From contig CAJMMT010000007.1 of NCBI GenBank assembly GCA_905214715.1, positions 62,001 to 126,000 on the forward strand: a stretch of DNA of 64,000 nt. Reading direction: 5' to 3'. The stretch comes from an uncultured bacterium (GTDB taxonomy: Bacteria; Bacteroidota; Bacteroidia; Bacteroidales; Muribaculaceae). Every line of letters starts with the position of its first letter. Position 1 is the first letter of the stretch. The translations under genes were made by a program, and so were the position numbers. Below the pieces are notes generated by a model. It worked only from the letters and a program-made list of their open reading frames with translations. It did no database searches and was not told the DNA's origin. Below are positions 15,692-24,908 of the stretch, piece after piece.

Positions 15692-16402
15692 TTATCGGTC
15701 GCGCTTCTCCGGCCGCACGATATCAATGCTTACGCGGGGCTCGCCTACCAGCGGAGCTATCACTTCGGCCCAGGCCGCATATCCCTTTCCTGTAAGATGA
15801 AGCCCATCATTTGTAAATTCCCTGCGCAGACAACCTTTCGAATCAGACAATGCGTCGGTAAGATCCACATATTCGGCACCCTCTTCCTGAGCGATACGCC
15901 GGAGACATGTGTTGAGGTCCCTGATGGTTCCCTCTGTCCCGATCAGGTTTTTATATCTTCTGAATGTATTGTTTATAGGCATTACAGATTGTATGTAAAG
16001 CTTTGTCTCGGGACTTTTGGAACGTATCTCCCTTACCAGCGTACGGTATTTATCGGCAATGCACGCGGTTCCGAGATGATGAGAGACGTCGTTGATACCT
16101 ATCAACAGGAATATTTTGGCCGGACGGCCTTTGGTAACCTGATCCAGCCGCTTTCTCACACCGTCTATGACATCGGAACGTATACCTCGGTTCTTTACAT
16201 CCGGATTCTTGAAATACTCGGCAAACTCGCCCCCGTCAGTTATTGAGTTGCCAAGGAACACTATATCGTTTCCGCTTATCGGGAGAGTGTCGAACAATGA
16301 TACCCTCTGCTCCCAGTATTCGTCGGCATTCATGGCGACCGACGACAGGAACAGCATACCTACGGCAAGAGACACGGCTATGGCAGACAATATTATTTTC
16401 AT
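15692..16402 (-). CDS. Secreted SGNH/GDSL hydrolase
   Basis: A 236-residue exported esterase-type enzyme. An N-terminal signal peptide (about residues 1-26, hydrophobic to VAMNA) precedes the catalytic blocks: IVFLGNSITDGGEF with the serine, LLIGINDVSHH (the GxND block), and DGLHLTGKGYAAW with the Asp-His pair. Related enzymes remove acetyl or acyl groups from sugars, platelet-activating factor or cell-wall polymers; the substrate here is unknown. The start overlaps the upstream kinase-like gene by 4 bp, which suggests a joint role in amino-sugar or cell-wall salvage. Confidence 0.88.
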   Translation of the reverse strand: MKIILSAIAVSLAVGMLFLSSVAMNADEYWEQRVSLFDTLPISGNDIVFLGNSITDGGEFAEYFKNPDVKNRGIRSDVIDGVRKRLDQVTKGRPAKIFLLIGINDVSHHLGTACIADKYRTLVREIRSKSPETKLYIQSVMPINNTFRRYKNLIGTEGTIRDLNTCLRRIAQEEGAEYVDLTDALSDSKGCLRREFTNDGLHLTGKGYAAWAEVIAPLVGEPRVSIDIVRPEKRDR

Positions 16403-17250
16403 AAGTGATACTCCACAAGGCCCTCGAGAGGAGAACCGGTTATCGACTTTATAGAGATTCCGACCTGCGAAGCTGCCTCGCGTAGAATCTTCTCGAAATG
16501 CAACGATACGGAACCGGTAAAGGCTATAGGCAAAGAACCGGCACCTTGATATGGAAGCACATTGCGCTTTACAAATCTGGTGAATTCCTTCAATACAAGC
16601 TGATAGACATAAGGATCAAGAAGACGCTGAGCCAGGAACGGCACGAATGACGCGAGATACCTGTTAGCTTCGGGTCTGTGGTAAACATTTTCAAGCACTG
16701 ATGCGGTATCTACGTCATAGTTCTTGTTAAACTCCTCGCATATGTATTCGGGAAGCTGTTTCTTCAATACATCTGTAAGCAATCGTTTGCCAAGCGACGC
16801 GCCGCTGCCTTCATCGCCAAGAATAAACCCGAGCGAAGGTATGCTTCCTATTATATCGTTCCCGTCATACAGACAGGAGTTGCTTCCTGTGCCAAGGATG
16901 CAAGCTATACCTTTCGTATGGCCCAGCATACCTCTTGCGGCACCCAGCATGTCGCTACGCACCTCATATCCGATTCCGGGCCAAAATTCCGACAGGGCTG
17001 AGCCTATACGCCCGCAGGCATCGGGTGTGGCACACCCGGCACCATAAAAATATATAGAATCGGGGCGCAGGTCGGGAAGCTCACGTTCTGCTTCAAGCAT
17101 TATATCCCTTATATCCTCCGGAAGCGTAAGCATGGCATTGATGCCGCCAAACTGGCAACGGCCCACAATCGTAGCCGCACTTCCGTCCGATTCAGTCATA
17201 GCCCAGTCGGTCTTCGTACCGCCGGCATCCACTATAAGGTATCTACGCAT
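16399..17250 (-). CDS. BadF/BadG-type ATPase, probable N-acetylglucosamine kinase
   Basis: A 283-residue ASKHA-fold sugar kinase. Seen: YLIVDAGGTKTDWAMTES (phosphate-1 loop), GAGCATPD, ACILGTGSNSCLYDG (phosphate-2) and GFILGDEGSGASLG, the last two strongly typical of eukaryote-like GlcNAc kinases. It should phosphorylate an amino sugar in the cytosol. First gene of the minus-strand series and coupled to an exported SGNH hydrolase, so cell-wall sugar recycling fits. Substrate specificity is inferred from the family. Confidence 0.85.
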   Translation of the reverse strand: MRRYLIVDAGGTKTDWAMTESDGSAATIVGRCQFGGINAMLTLPEDIRDIMLEAERELPDLRPDSIYFYGAGCATPDACGRIGSALSEFWPGIGYEVRSDMLGAARGMLGHTKGIACILGTGSNSCLYDGNDIIGSIPSLGFILGDEGSGASLGKRLLTDVLKKQLPEYICEEFNKNYDVDTASVLENVYHRPEANRYLASFVPFLAQRLLDPYVYQLVLKEFTRFVKRNVLPYQGAGSLPIAFTGSVSLHFEKILREAASQVGISIKSITGSPLEGLVEYHL

Positions 17251-17308
17251 ATTTCAACACTTTGGAATTTCAAATACTTTCAAACTGAATTTGAAAATAT
17301 TCGCTTTA

Positions 17309-17316
17309 CAAAATTA
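17309..17316 (-). promoter_or_regulatory. Possible -7 element upstream of the sugar kinase gene
   Basis: TAATTTTG on the minus strand matches TAnnTTTG and lies 59 bp before the start codon. The expected TTTG about 20 bp further upstream is absent, replaced by an A/T-only stretch, so this is a weak call. Confidence 0.4.
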
Positions 17317-17338
17317 ATATATTTTTTATATAAATAAA

Positions 17339-17374
17339 ATATGCAGAAAGCTTTTTATAAAACTTTCTGCATAT
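17339..17374 (-). terminator. Rho-independent terminator of the leucine-rich-repeat gene
   Basis: A perfect 12-bp stem (ATATGCAGAAAG with CTTTCTGCATAT) and a 12-nt loop, followed on the minus strand by TTTATTTATATAAAAAA. It starts about 40 bp past the stop codon at 17415. Confidence 0.85.
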
Positions 17375-17414
17375 CCCTTAATTATCATCTGTTCTCCTTC
17401 CGGAGTCCTGATTA

Positions 17415-18485
17415 TCAGATTCCTCCCCATTCATCCCATACTCCCACAACCTGACGGAGCTGAGTATCATTTACCGTACGCAGGTCAGTAAGATTATAGT
17501 TGTTGGCTATATTCAGGTAAGTGAGCATATTGTCGAAACTTACGTCGAGTGTAACGAGCTGGTTGTTGGATACGTTCACTCTCTGCAGGAAGTTCTGGTT
17601 GCTCAGATTCAGATAGGTGATATCATTCCAGGCAAGGTTTACAAATCCCAGATTCGGGCAGTTCGTAACGGTGAAAGCCGTAAGGTCATTGTAAGGGGCG
17701 TATACATCGTTCAGGGCCGGGCAATCGTTTACCACGAGGTTTGTCATGTGGTTGTCGCTACAGAACAGAGTGGTCAGCGAAGGCAGATTCTGAATGTATA
17801 GTTTGCTTACCTTGTTATCGCCTATGTTGAGGTTTTCAAGTTTCAAAAGACCGCTGAGCTGCAATTCCCTAAGCTCGTTGAACGCGGCGTAGAGGCTTTT
17901 AAGCTGAGTGCAGTTCGCAACCGAAATGCTTTCAAGATGGTTTGAGGTGCAATTCAGAATTTCCAAAGCGGCGGCATTTTCTACATCAAGGCTTGCAAGA
18001 AGGTTGGAAGCGATGTTGAGACGTTTCAGAGCCGGCATGACGCCGAGCTCTATATCCGCTATACGGTTACGGTTCAGTTTCAGGCTCTGAAGAGCAGGCA
18101 CCTCGGTTATTGTTATCTGTGAAATACGATTACGGCTCGCATTCACGGCATCAAGGACCGGCAGCTGCGCCAATGTCAGTCCGGTAATCTTGTTACCGCT
18201 GATGTCAACTTTAGTAAGGGCCGGGAACGAAGTCAGATTAAGCGAACCGGCAAGATCCTTGTTTTTCCATTCAATCGAGACCACATGGCCTCCTTCGACC
18301 TTAACACCGGGACAATGGGCTACATTGTTACCGGTAAAATTCAAAGCCGCAGCATTGGTAGCTTCTTTAGCAGCCGGAGCGGACAAGAATGCCTGGAGAG
18401 CTTTTGCTTCCGATCGCGACACATTTTGACTCCATGCCGGAATAAACATAACGGCGAGGGCCATAAGGGCGAATGTTTTTTTCAT
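17415..18485 (-). CDS. Secreted leucine-rich-repeat protein
   Basis: A 356-residue exported protein. I start it at the ATG of MKKTFALMALAVMFIPAWSQ (18485), which makes a clean signal peptide; a longer frame exists upstream but would bury it. After about 60 residues there are roughly a dozen repeats of 20-22 residues with the pattern LxxLxxLxVxxNxIxxL (for example LKSLYAAFNELRELQLSG and LENLNIGDNKVSKLYIQN), an internalin/BspA-like solenoid. No anchor or sorting tail is visible. Such proteins mediate protein-protein contact at the surface or in the periplasm. It ends with the sequence VVGVWDEWGGI. Confidence 0.88.
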   Translation of the reverse strand: MKKTFALMALAVMFIPAWSQNVSRSEAKALQAFLSAPAAKEATNAAALNFTGNNVAHCPGVKVEGGHVVSIEWKNKDLAGSLNLTSFPALTKVDISGNKITGLTLAQLPVLDAVNASRNRISQITITEVPALQSLKLNRNRIADIELGVMPALKRLNIASNLLASLDVENAAALEILNCTSNHLESISVANCTQLKSLYAAFNELRELQLSGLLKLENLNIGDNKVSKLYIQNLPSLTTLFCSDNHMTNLVVNDCPALNDVYAPYNDLTAFTVTNCPNLGFVNLAWNDITYLNLSNQNFLQRVNVSNNQLVTLDVSFDNMLTYLNIANNYNLTDLRTVNDTQLRQVVGVWDEWGGI

Positions 18486-18527
18486 AGCTATAGTGTGTTT
18501 TGGTTTATGACTAACAAAACTGAAAAA

Positions 18528-18575
18528 GAGGATCGTCTCCGGACGTTTTTCCCGCTCCTGACCGGAGACGTCCTC
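18528..18575 (-). terminator. Rho-independent terminator of the DEAD-box helicase gene
   Basis: A 14-bp stem with one bulge (GAGGA plus CGTCTCCGG paired with CCGGAGACG plus TCCTC) and a 19-nt loop. On the minus strand it is followed by TTTTTCAGTTTTG. It lies between the helicase stop (18635) and the LRR gene start (18485). Confidence 0.75.
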
Positions 18576-18634
18576 CAAATCGGTCTTGTCTTTCAATCTC
18601 TTTGCTATTTTTAACGTTTGCCCTGATGAAAGGT

Positions 18635-19891
18635 TCACCCCTCCATGTTTTTTTTCCGTCTGCCGGATTTATCTTGTCTCTTTCTCCTGTCGCCGCGTGA
18701 TCTCCTGCCGTTATGGGGTTTTCTCTCCTGTCCATGTGCGGGGGCGGGTTCTCCCTCTATCCTCAGATGTTCAGGAATATCTTTGCGCGGCACCTTCTTT
18801 TCCAGCAACCGTTCTATCACACGCAACTTTCCACCGTCGCGCTCGGCCACAAAGGTGACGGCGCGGCCATCGCGGTCTGCCCTGGCCGTGCGCCCTATGC
18901 GATGCACATAATCTTCCGCCTCCCGCGGCACGTCATAATTCACAACCATCTCAATATCGTCTATATCTATTCCTCTTGATACGATATCGGTAGCTATGAG
19001 CACATTGATACGCCCCGATTTGAAATCGAGAATCTGCTCCTCACGCTTGGTCTGGTCCAGATCGGAATGCATCTCTCCCACCTTTACCCCCATCTGGCGC
19101 ACAGCCCTGGTAAGTTCCTTTACCTTAAGTTTCGAAGAAGAGAATACTATGACCTTCCGAGGCGGATTCTGAGTGAAAAGATGCTTGAGCAGACCAAGTT
19201 TCTGGGTCTCGTAACAAATATAGGCCGATTGCTTAATCTTCTCGGCCGGTTTGGAGACGGCCAGTTTTATCTCAACCGGATCATTTAGAATCTTGGCGGC
19301 CAACTGCTGGATCTTCGGAGGCATCGTGGCTGAAAAAAGCAGTGTCTGCCTATCTTTCGGCAATCGGGCCACAATCTGCATTATATCATCGAAAAAGCCC
19401 ATGTCGAGCATCCGGTCGGCCTCATCGAGAATAAAAAAGGCCACTTTGCTCAAATCGACATATCCCATGGAGAGATGGGCGAGAAGTCTGCCGGGAGTGG
19501 CTATAACGACATCGGCCCCTGCTTTAAGGCTCTTGCGTTGCTGTTCGTAGGTATGGCCATCGGTGCCCCCATATACAGGCACGCTGCTTATGGGAAGAAA
19601 GTATGAAAAACCCTGCATCTGCTGATCTATCTGTTGAGCCAGCTCGCGTGTAGGGGCCATAATCACGCAGTTCACCGAATCTTTCGGGAAATTGCCGTCG
19701 GCCAGAAGGTCGATCACAGGCAGCAGGTATGCCGCTGTCTTTCCCGTACCGGTCTGTGCGCAGGCCAGAAGGTCGCGCCCTTCGAGCACGGCAGGTATGG
19801 CCTGCTCCTGAATTGGAGTGCATTTATCGAAGTGCATGTCCCATAGGGCGTCGAGCACATCATCGTTTTCAAGAAGTTCGTCGAATCTCAT
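18635..19891 (-). CDS. DEAD-box ATP-dependent RNA helicase
   Basis: A 418-residue RNA helicase of the RhlE/DbpA group. Motifs in order: Q motif (CTPIQEQAIP), motif I AQTGTGKT, Ia PTRELAQQ, Ib TPGRL, II DEAD at about residue 157, III SAT, then the second RecA domain with IVFSSS, IATDIVSRGIDI and HRIGRTARA. A basic C-terminal tail (RRSRGDRRKRQDKSGRRKK) probably binds RNA. Roles include ribosome assembly and RNA decay; the exact substrate cannot be told. It has a terminator of its own. Confidence 0.94.
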   Translation of the reverse strand: MRFDELLENDDVLDALWDMHFDKCTPIQEQAIPAVLEGRDLLACAQTGTGKTAAYLLPVIDLLADGNFPKDSVNCVIMAPTRELAQQIDQQMQGFSYFLPISSVPVYGGTDGHTYEQQRKSLKAGADVVIATPGRLLAHLSMGYVDLSKVAFFILDEADRMLDMGFFDDIMQIVARLPKDRQTLLFSATMPPKIQQLAAKILNDPVEIKLAVSKPAEKIKQSAYICYETQKLGLLKHLFTQNPPRKVIVFSSSKLKVKELTRAVRQMGVKVGEMHSDLDQTKREEQILDFKSGRINVLIATDIVSRGIDIDDIEMVVNYDVPREAEDYVHRIGRTARADRDGRAVTFVAERDGGKLRVIERLLEKKVPRKDIPEHLRIEGEPAPAHGQERKPHNGRRSRGDRRKRQDKSGRRKKNMEG

Positions 19892-19956
19892 TATAATATC
19901 TTACCCGGCATACTCGGGTTATAAAATCTTACCGGTGATACTCCGGCATGCGGTTA

Positions 19957-19964
19957 CAAAATTA
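19957..19964 (-). promoter_or_regulatory. Possible -7 element of the helicase gene
   Basis: TAATTTTG on the minus strand, 66 bp before the helicase start codon, matches TAnnTTTG. No clear TTTG lies 19-20 bp upstream, so confidence is low. Confidence 0.4.
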
Positions 19965-20039
19965 ATAAAAAAACCGGTGCTTTGAACCATACCGTATTCC
20001 TGCGGGTTAAAATGAAAAAAACATAAAAATAATACTGCT

Positions 20040-20564
20040 ATGAAAAAATTTTTTACTACAATTGCAGTCGCACTCGTCGCAGTATCCTGCGCTTGGGCTC
20101 AGAAAACAGAAATCACAGTAGGTTATGGCGGCTATACCCAGCAGGACGCCATGGACATGCATGACGGTTGGGGTGGTGTGAACACCGCATGGGGAGCGTT
20201 GACGGCAGGTGTCAACTTCCAGGTATCACCTAAAATCTGGATAGGTCCCTCTTATACTTTCTCATCGGCCACAGTCGGCCACGGTCCTCATCACTCTAAC
20301 GTGGCTTACCATTCGGTGATGCTGAACGGGCGCATGCAATACTACCGCCGAGGTGATTTCAAGATGTACGCCAAAGTAGGTCTCGGTGTAGACATAACCC
20401 ATCTGATGCCCAAATACGGCGACAGTTACAACAAATGTTATGTAGCCTTCCAGGTTACCCCCATAGGTGCTGAATATACGATAGCCAACGGTATCGCCTT
20501 ATATGGCGAACTCGGTTTCGGCGCCCAAGGTCTGGCCCAGGTAGGCGTCAAATTCAAACTATGA
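20040..20564 (+). CDS. Small outer-membrane beta-barrel protein
   Basis: A 174-residue exported protein with a clear signal peptide (MKKFFTTIAVALVAVSCAWA, cleavage near residue 20). The mature part alternates polar and aromatic residues and contains strands such as GVNFQVSPKIWIGPSYTF and MYAKVGLGVDITHL, ending in QVGVKFKL, as in eight-stranded OmpA/OmpX-like barrels. The HH/GHGPHH segments are histidine-rich. The next gene, a CDF metal exporter, overlaps by 4 bp, so a link to metal traffic is possible but unproven. Confidence 0.8.
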   Translation: MKKFFTTIAVALVAVSCAWAQKTEITVGYGGYTQQDAMDMHDGWGGVNTAWGALTAGVNFQVSPKIWIGPSYTFSSATVGHGPHHSNVAYHSVMLNGRMQYYRRGDFKMYAKVGLGVDITHLMPKYGDSYNKCYVAFQVTPIGAEYTIANGIALYGELGFGAQGLAQVGVKFKL

Positions 20565-21520
20565 CGACTGATAACGAATCTGCACAAACGTTGCGTATAA
20601 TCCGACATGTTACCTGGATTGGATTCTGGGTAAATGTCGGATTAATGGCATTGAAACTATCCGTGGGATACGCGGGACACAGCGATGCCCTCGTAGCCGA
20701 CGGATATCATTCATTTTCCGACTTCGCCACCGATATAATAGTACTTGCTTTCGTAGGTATGGCTTACAGGAAAGCCGACGAGTCGCATCCTTACGGACAC
20801 GGCAAGTTCGAGACTTTCGGGACTCTGATGATTGCGTTGGCACTGGTATTTGTGGCCCTGTTCATATGTCTGAGCGGAATCTCGACCCTTATCGACGCTG
20901 TATCAGGCAAGATATTGGACCGCCCGGATCTCCTTACCTTGATTGTGGCCATAATATCCATACTGGCCAAAGAATGGCTGTTCCGATATACCTACCGGAC
21001 AGGGAAAAAAGTAGACTCGTCATCGCTGATCGCCAATGCATGGCACCATCGGTCAGACGCGATCTCATCCGTAGCCACGCTCATAGGAGTAGGTCTCGCA
21101 TATTTCTTAGGACCCCACTGGCGTATGGCCGACCCGATAGCGGCCATACTGGTAAGCATACTTATACTCTACTCGGCTATACAGGTGGCCTCGCCGGCCA
21201 TATCCGAACTGCTTGACACCGGGCTGCCGGAAAAAGACCGCAGGCTCATAGCGGTAACAATAACAAATGTCAAAGGGGTGTTGGGGTATCACCACATACG
21301 TTCGCATCGCAACGGACATACAACCGTAGTCGAGTGCCACATAAAAGTCCAGCCCGATATCACAGTTATAGAAGGCCATGAAATCGCAACCGAAGTTGAA
21401 AAAGCCATATCTTCACTTTACGACGGCAAGGTCATATGCACGGTACATATAGAACCTTATTTACCGGGACATGAGGGATGCGTGGCTACTTTCGATGATC
21501 ACGTGCAAGGAAATCGCTGA
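20561..21520 (+). CDS. Cation diffusion facilitator (CDF) family metal exporter
   Basis: A 319-residue inner-membrane antiporter that exports divalent metal (Zn, Fe, Mn or Co) in exchange for protons. Seen: six predicted helices, the metal site pairs ADGYHSFSDFATD (helix 2) and NAWHHRSDAISS (helix 5), both HxxxD, and a cytosolic C-terminal domain with HHIRSHRNGHTTVVECHI. HxxxD in helix 2 is the pattern of Zn-selective members, and some Fe and Mn types differ there, so zinc is favoured. It overlaps the upstream barrel gene (ATGA), which suggests a functional pair. Confidence 0.92.
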   Translation: MTTDNESAQTLRIIRHVTWIGFWVNVGLMALKLSVGYAGHSDALVADGYHSFSDFATDIIVLAFVGMAYRKADESHPYGHGKFETFGTLMIALALVFVALFICLSGISTLIDAVSGKILDRPDLLTLIVAIISILAKEWLFRYTYRTGKKVDSSSLIANAWHHRSDAISSVATLIGVGLAYFLGPHWRMADPIAAILVSILILYSAIQVASPAISELLDTGLPEKDRRLIAVTITNVKGVLGYHHIRSHRNGHTTVVECHIKVQPDITVIEGHEIATEVEKAISSLYDGKVICTVHIEPYLPGHEGCVATFDDHVQGNR

Positions 21521-21692
21521 ACACACTTCGCGGGGTGATAGGGGAGCCATCATGCTCCACATCCTTACGCATGGCTGCGGCTTCATCTTTGTCGGCTGTT
21601 ACTGAGGGATGCCTCAACGCACGAACGCTCATGAGCAACACTACCATGCCCACGAGAATTACCGACATCAATATAAACTTAAGCAATACCAT
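21486..21692 (-). CDS. Small single-pass membrane protein
   Basis: A 68-residue reading frame: one hydrophobic helix (residues 3-24, LLKFILMSVILVGMVVLLMS) followed by a polar tail. Small proteins with the same helix-then-tail layout are common in Bacteroidales, and this looks like one. Its 3' end overlaps the CDF gene by 35 bp on the opposite strand. It lies downstream of lon on the same strand, separated by a strong hairpin. Function unknown. Confidence 0.55.
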   Translation of the reverse strand: MVLLKFILMSVILVGMVVLLMSVRALRHPSVTADKDEAAAMRKDVEHDGSPITPRSVFSDFLARDHRK

Positions 21693-21695
21693 ACA

Positions 21696-21736
21696 AGAGT
21701 GCTATAAGGCGGTTTCTTCACCGTTTATAGCACTCT
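21696..21736 (-). terminator. Hairpin between lon and the small membrane protein gene
   Basis: A 12-bp perfect stem (AGAGTGCTATAA with TTATAGCACTCT), extended inside by CGGT/ACCG. It lies 64 bp past the lon stop codon and only 4 bp ahead of the ATG of the small membrane protein. There is no T-run on either side, so it could be a lon terminator, a processing site, or a structure hiding the small gene's ribosome binding site. Confidence 0.55.
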
Positions 21737-21800
21737 AACAATCCGCCGATTGAAATGGTTGACCGGTCGGTGATTTTTAGTCGTTACCAATGACCAACGA

Positions 21801-24287
21801 CTATCTCTCCGCCATTTCGGGCAGAAGCGCGAACCGTAGCACTTCGTCTACGTGCTCCACATAATGGAACGTCAACCCATCCAGATACCTTTCGGGAATC
21901 TCCTCCACATCCTTACGGTTACGACAGCATAGCATTATGTCGGTGATACCGGCTCTCCTCGCAGCCAGGATCTTCTCCCTTATGCCTCCCACTGGTAAAA
22001 CTTTACCACGCAGCGTCATCTCACCGGTCATGGCCAGATTGGCGCGTACCTTGCGATGCGTCATGGCCGAGGCGATCGAGACTGTCATAGTTATACCGGC
22101 TGACGGACCATCCTTGGGCACCGCTCCTTCCGGCACGTGAACGTGTATGTCGGACTTCGCGAAGTGGTCGGGAGTAAGCCCGATCTTATCAGGATGCGAG
22201 CGCAGATACTCCAAAGCCAGCGTAGCCGATTCTTTCATCACGTTTCCGAGATTTCCGGTAATGGTCAGTTTATCCCCCTTGCCATTCGACACCGATGTCT
22301 CAACAAACAATATCTCTCCTCCGGCGGCAGTCCACGCCAATCCGGTTACCACCCCGGCATATGAGTTATCTTCGTATGTCTCACGGAACACATCCTCCTT
22401 GCCGAGCATACGGCGCACATCCTCCGGTGTTACCTCACGCGGATATTCCTTTCCCTCCACTTTCAGGCACGCGATTTTACGGAGTACGCCTGAGATCTTC
22501 TTTTCAAGCTGCCGCACGCCACTCTCTCGGGTATATGACTCCACAATGCACCTTGCCGCATCGCGCGTGAATGTTATCTCGTTTTCGTCAAACCCGTTCT
22601 TCACAAGGTTTTTCGGCACAAGATGACGCAATGCGATCTCGATTTTCTCTTCTATTATATAGCCCGAGAGTTCTATCACCTCCATGCGGTCGAGCAACGG
22701 ACCCGAAACTTCCGACAGGTCGTTGGCCGTAGCTATGAAGAACACCTTTGAAAGGTCATAGTCCACATCCACATAATTATCGTGGAAAGCGGTGTTCTGT
22801 TCCGGATCAAGCACTTCAAGTAGCGCCTGGGCCGGATCACCTCTCAACCCTTTACCTATCTTATCTATCTCGTCAAGGAGTATTACAGGATTACCCTCCT
22901 TGCACTTCGCTATGGCGGCCATTATACGGCCCGACATGGCACCGACGTATGTGCGCCTATGGCCTCTTATCTCAGCTTCGTCCGACACCCCCCCCAAAGC
23001 TATGCGGTGATAGTCGCGACCCAAGGCACGGGCGATACTCTTGCCAAGTGAGGTTTTGCCGACCCCCGGAGCTCCGGCGAGACAAAGAATGGGTGCTTTC
23101 ATGTCGCCCCGCAGCTTCTGAACCGCCATATGCTCGACTATACGCTCCTTCACCTTTTCAAGTCCATAGTGATCTTCGTCGAGAGTGTCGCGCACCTGAC
23201 TCAAGGAGAAGTCAGGATCGGCATATGTATCCCAAGGCAGATTAAGCAGCATATCGAGATAGGAATACTGTATGGAATACTCAGGCATTGTTATGTTGTA
23301 ACGCTCCATTTTCCTCAGCTCCTTGTCGAAATGCTTCCTGATATTTTCCGACCAATTCTTCAGCGCAGCCCGTTCCTGAAGTTCAGTCAGATCTCCATTC
23401 TCCTCATAGCTCTCCCCGAGTTCACCTTTTATGGCCTGCATCTGATGGCGCAGATAATTCTCGCGTCTCTGCTGCGAAATCTGCTCATTAGCCTTGCCAA
23501 CAATCTGCTGGCGTATGCGCAATTCGGAAGCGGCGTCGTCAAGCAGACGATCCAACATATCGGCCATCTCCGATAAATTCCCGGAAGTCAGCAGGGAGTA
23601 CTTCAGCCCCCGGTCACACGGCACGTGCAACGCCGTGAAATAGAGCTGGCACTCTACGGTGCGGCATTCGGCGATAAGGTGCAGCAGAAATCTCGATATT
23701 TCATTGTCTATCATCTCCAGAAGCACGCGCATCTTGATGGTTATAGCGTGCACCTTATCTCTGAAATCCATGGTCTGCGGACATTCAGGATCTTCAACCG
23801 GCTCCACATAAGCCTCAAACGGATGCTTCGGCACAAGAGAAGAGGTCTTTTGGGCGTTAATACGGGCTGCGCAACCTGTAAGCACTGTAACCGTAGCGCC
23901 GTTACCGGCTCCCTCAGCGTCGAGACCGATGACCTTGGCGAAAGTCCCATACTCACAAACACGGCGTGTAACAGGCACTCCGGCATCGGGTACGAAGCAC
24001 TCGTCGGTAGACACACCGAGGAAAATGGCTCCCCCGTCATTAAAGGCCTCGCGAGCCATTGCAATCTCCATTGGCGTTACCGCATCAAGCTGCATTATCT
24101 GTCCAGGAAAGGGAACCGAAACACCTACAACCGGGTAAACCGCCATTCTCGATGCGGATACCCGAATCAAGTTTTCAGGCTTTTCCGCATAATCCCTGAA
24201 TGCATTCAGGACCGGCTTCTCATCTTCAACATCAATGGGTTCATATCCCATGTCATATAAATCCTCTTCGTTAAATATGCTTGGCAT
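21801..24287 (-). CDS. lon: ATP-dependent protease La (Lon)
   Basis: Cytosolic AAA+ serine protease that degrades misfolded and regulatory proteins. Seen in 828 residues: an N-terminal substrate-binding LON domain (residues ~40-240), a coiled-coil region, the Walker A motif GAPGVGKTSLGKS near residue 405, Walker B VILLDEIDKIGKG, and the protease core with KDGPSAGIT (catalytic Ser near residue 727) and a downstream catalytic Lys in GIREKILAARRAGI. Length is normal. A likely -7 element is at 24325-24332. Confidence 0.97.
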   Translation of the reverse strand: MPSIFNEEDLYDMGYEPIDVEDEKPVLNAFRDYAEKPENLIRVSASRMAVYPVVGVSVPFPGQIMQLDAVTPMEIAMAREAFNDGGAIFLGVSTDECFVPDAGVPVTRRVCEYGTFAKVIGLDAEGAGNGATVTVLTGCAARINAQKTSSLVPKHPFEAYVEPVEDPECPQTMDFRDKVHAITIKMRVLLEMIDNEISRFLLHLIAECRTVECQLYFTALHVPCDRGLKYSLLTSGNLSEMADMLDRLLDDAASELRIRQQIVGKANEQISQQRRENYLRHQMQAIKGELGESYEENGDLTELQERAALKNWSENIRKHFDKELRKMERYNITMPEYSIQYSYLDMLLNLPWDTYADPDFSLSQVRDTLDEDHYGLEKVKERIVEHMAVQKLRGDMKAPILCLAGAPGVGKTSLGKSIARALGRDYHRIALGGVSDEAEIRGHRRTYVGAMSGRIMAAIAKCKEGNPVILLDEIDKIGKGLRGDPAQALLEVLDPEQNTAFHDNYVDVDYDLSKVFFIATANDLSEVSGPLLDRMEVIELSGYIIEEKIEIALRHLVPKNLVKNGFDENEITFTRDAARCIVESYTRESGVRQLEKKISGVLRKIACLKVEGKEYPREVTPEDVRRMLGKEDVFRETYEDNSYAGVVTGLAWTAAGGEILFVETSVSNGKGDKLTITGNLGNVMKESATLALEYLRSHPDKIGLTPDHFAKSDIHVHVPEGAVPKDGPSAGITMTVSIASAMTHRKVRANLAMTGEMTLRGKVLPVGGIREKILAARRAGITDIMLCCRNRKDVEEIPERYLDGLTFHYVEHVDEVLRFALLPEMAER

Positions 24288-24324
24288 TTTTCAATCACTC
24301 GTTAATTACCCCTTTTCCGCGCTA

Positions 24325-24332
24325 CAAAATTA
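24325..24332 (-). promoter_or_regulatory. Likely -7 element of lon
   Basis: TAATTTTG on the minus strand, 38 bp before the lon start codon. The -33 position is only partly matched (TTTC, spacing slightly long), so the call rests mostly on the -7 box and position. Confidence 0.45.
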
Positions 24333-24365
24333 GCAAAAAAAGGGGAAGGTATGGGAAATATTGAT

Positions 24366-24373
24366 TATTTTTG
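24366..24373 (+). promoter_or_regulatory. Likely -7 element of the DUF4293 gene
   Basis: TATTTTTG matches TAnnTTTG and is followed by CAAATTGG. It lies 65 bp before the ATG at 24438. No TTTG stands 19-20 bp upstream. The lon -7 box lies 34 bp away on the other strand, so the region is a divergent promoter. Confidence 0.45.
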
Positions 24374-24437
24374 CAAATTGGTATAGGCATGTATGCGCGT
24401 ATATGATGCCGAAAACGAAACTAACAATAGAGACGCA

Positions 24438-24908
24438 ATGGTAATACAGAGATGGCAGTCAGTGCTTCTGCTCGTGGCTGCAGTTATGATGGGACTCGCT
24501 TCGTTCAAGACATTGGCCGGAATTCAGGCCACGGACTTCACTTATACGTTCAGCGCGCTCGGATTCGAGTACGCCGGCGAAGCCACCGGGGGCGCCACCA
24601 CAGGTTGGGCATTACGCACCTGGACACTTTTCATAGTAACCCTGACAGGGACCATACTTCCTTTAATCGATATTTTCCTTTTCAAGAAACTTCGGTTACA
24701 GATGCGTCTGGCCCTGGTATGCGTGCTGTTCTGCATAACCACATGCGCCATAGCCGGTCTTACCGCATATCGCTTCGCCGACGGCGCAACCGTATCCTGG
24801 ACCCAGGTGGCCTGCGCTCCTCTTCTGGCTCTCGTGGCCGAAGTAATGGCATGGCAGCGCATGGCATCGGACAAGCGCAAGCTCAGCGCAGCCGACAGAC
24901 TGCGATAA
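24438..24908 (+). CDS. DUF4293 family membrane protein
   Basis: A 156-residue protein with four hydrophobic helices, matching the Bacteroidota-specific DUF4293 layout: it starts MVIQRWQSVLLLVAAVMMGL, followed by a periplasmic segment, three more helices, and a short basic tail. I chose the ATG at 24438 because relatives begin with M-IQR. An upstream in-frame ATG at 24393 would add 15 polar residues. Function unknown. proS follows after 67 bp on the same strand. Confidence 0.8.
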   Translation: MVIQRWQSVLLLVAAVMMGLASFKTLAGIQATDFTYTFSALGFEYAGEATGGATTGWALRTWTLFIVTLTGTILPLIDIFLFKKLRLQMRLALVCVLFCITTCAIAGLTAYRFADGATVSWTQVACAPLLALVAEVMAWQRMASDKRKLSAADRLR

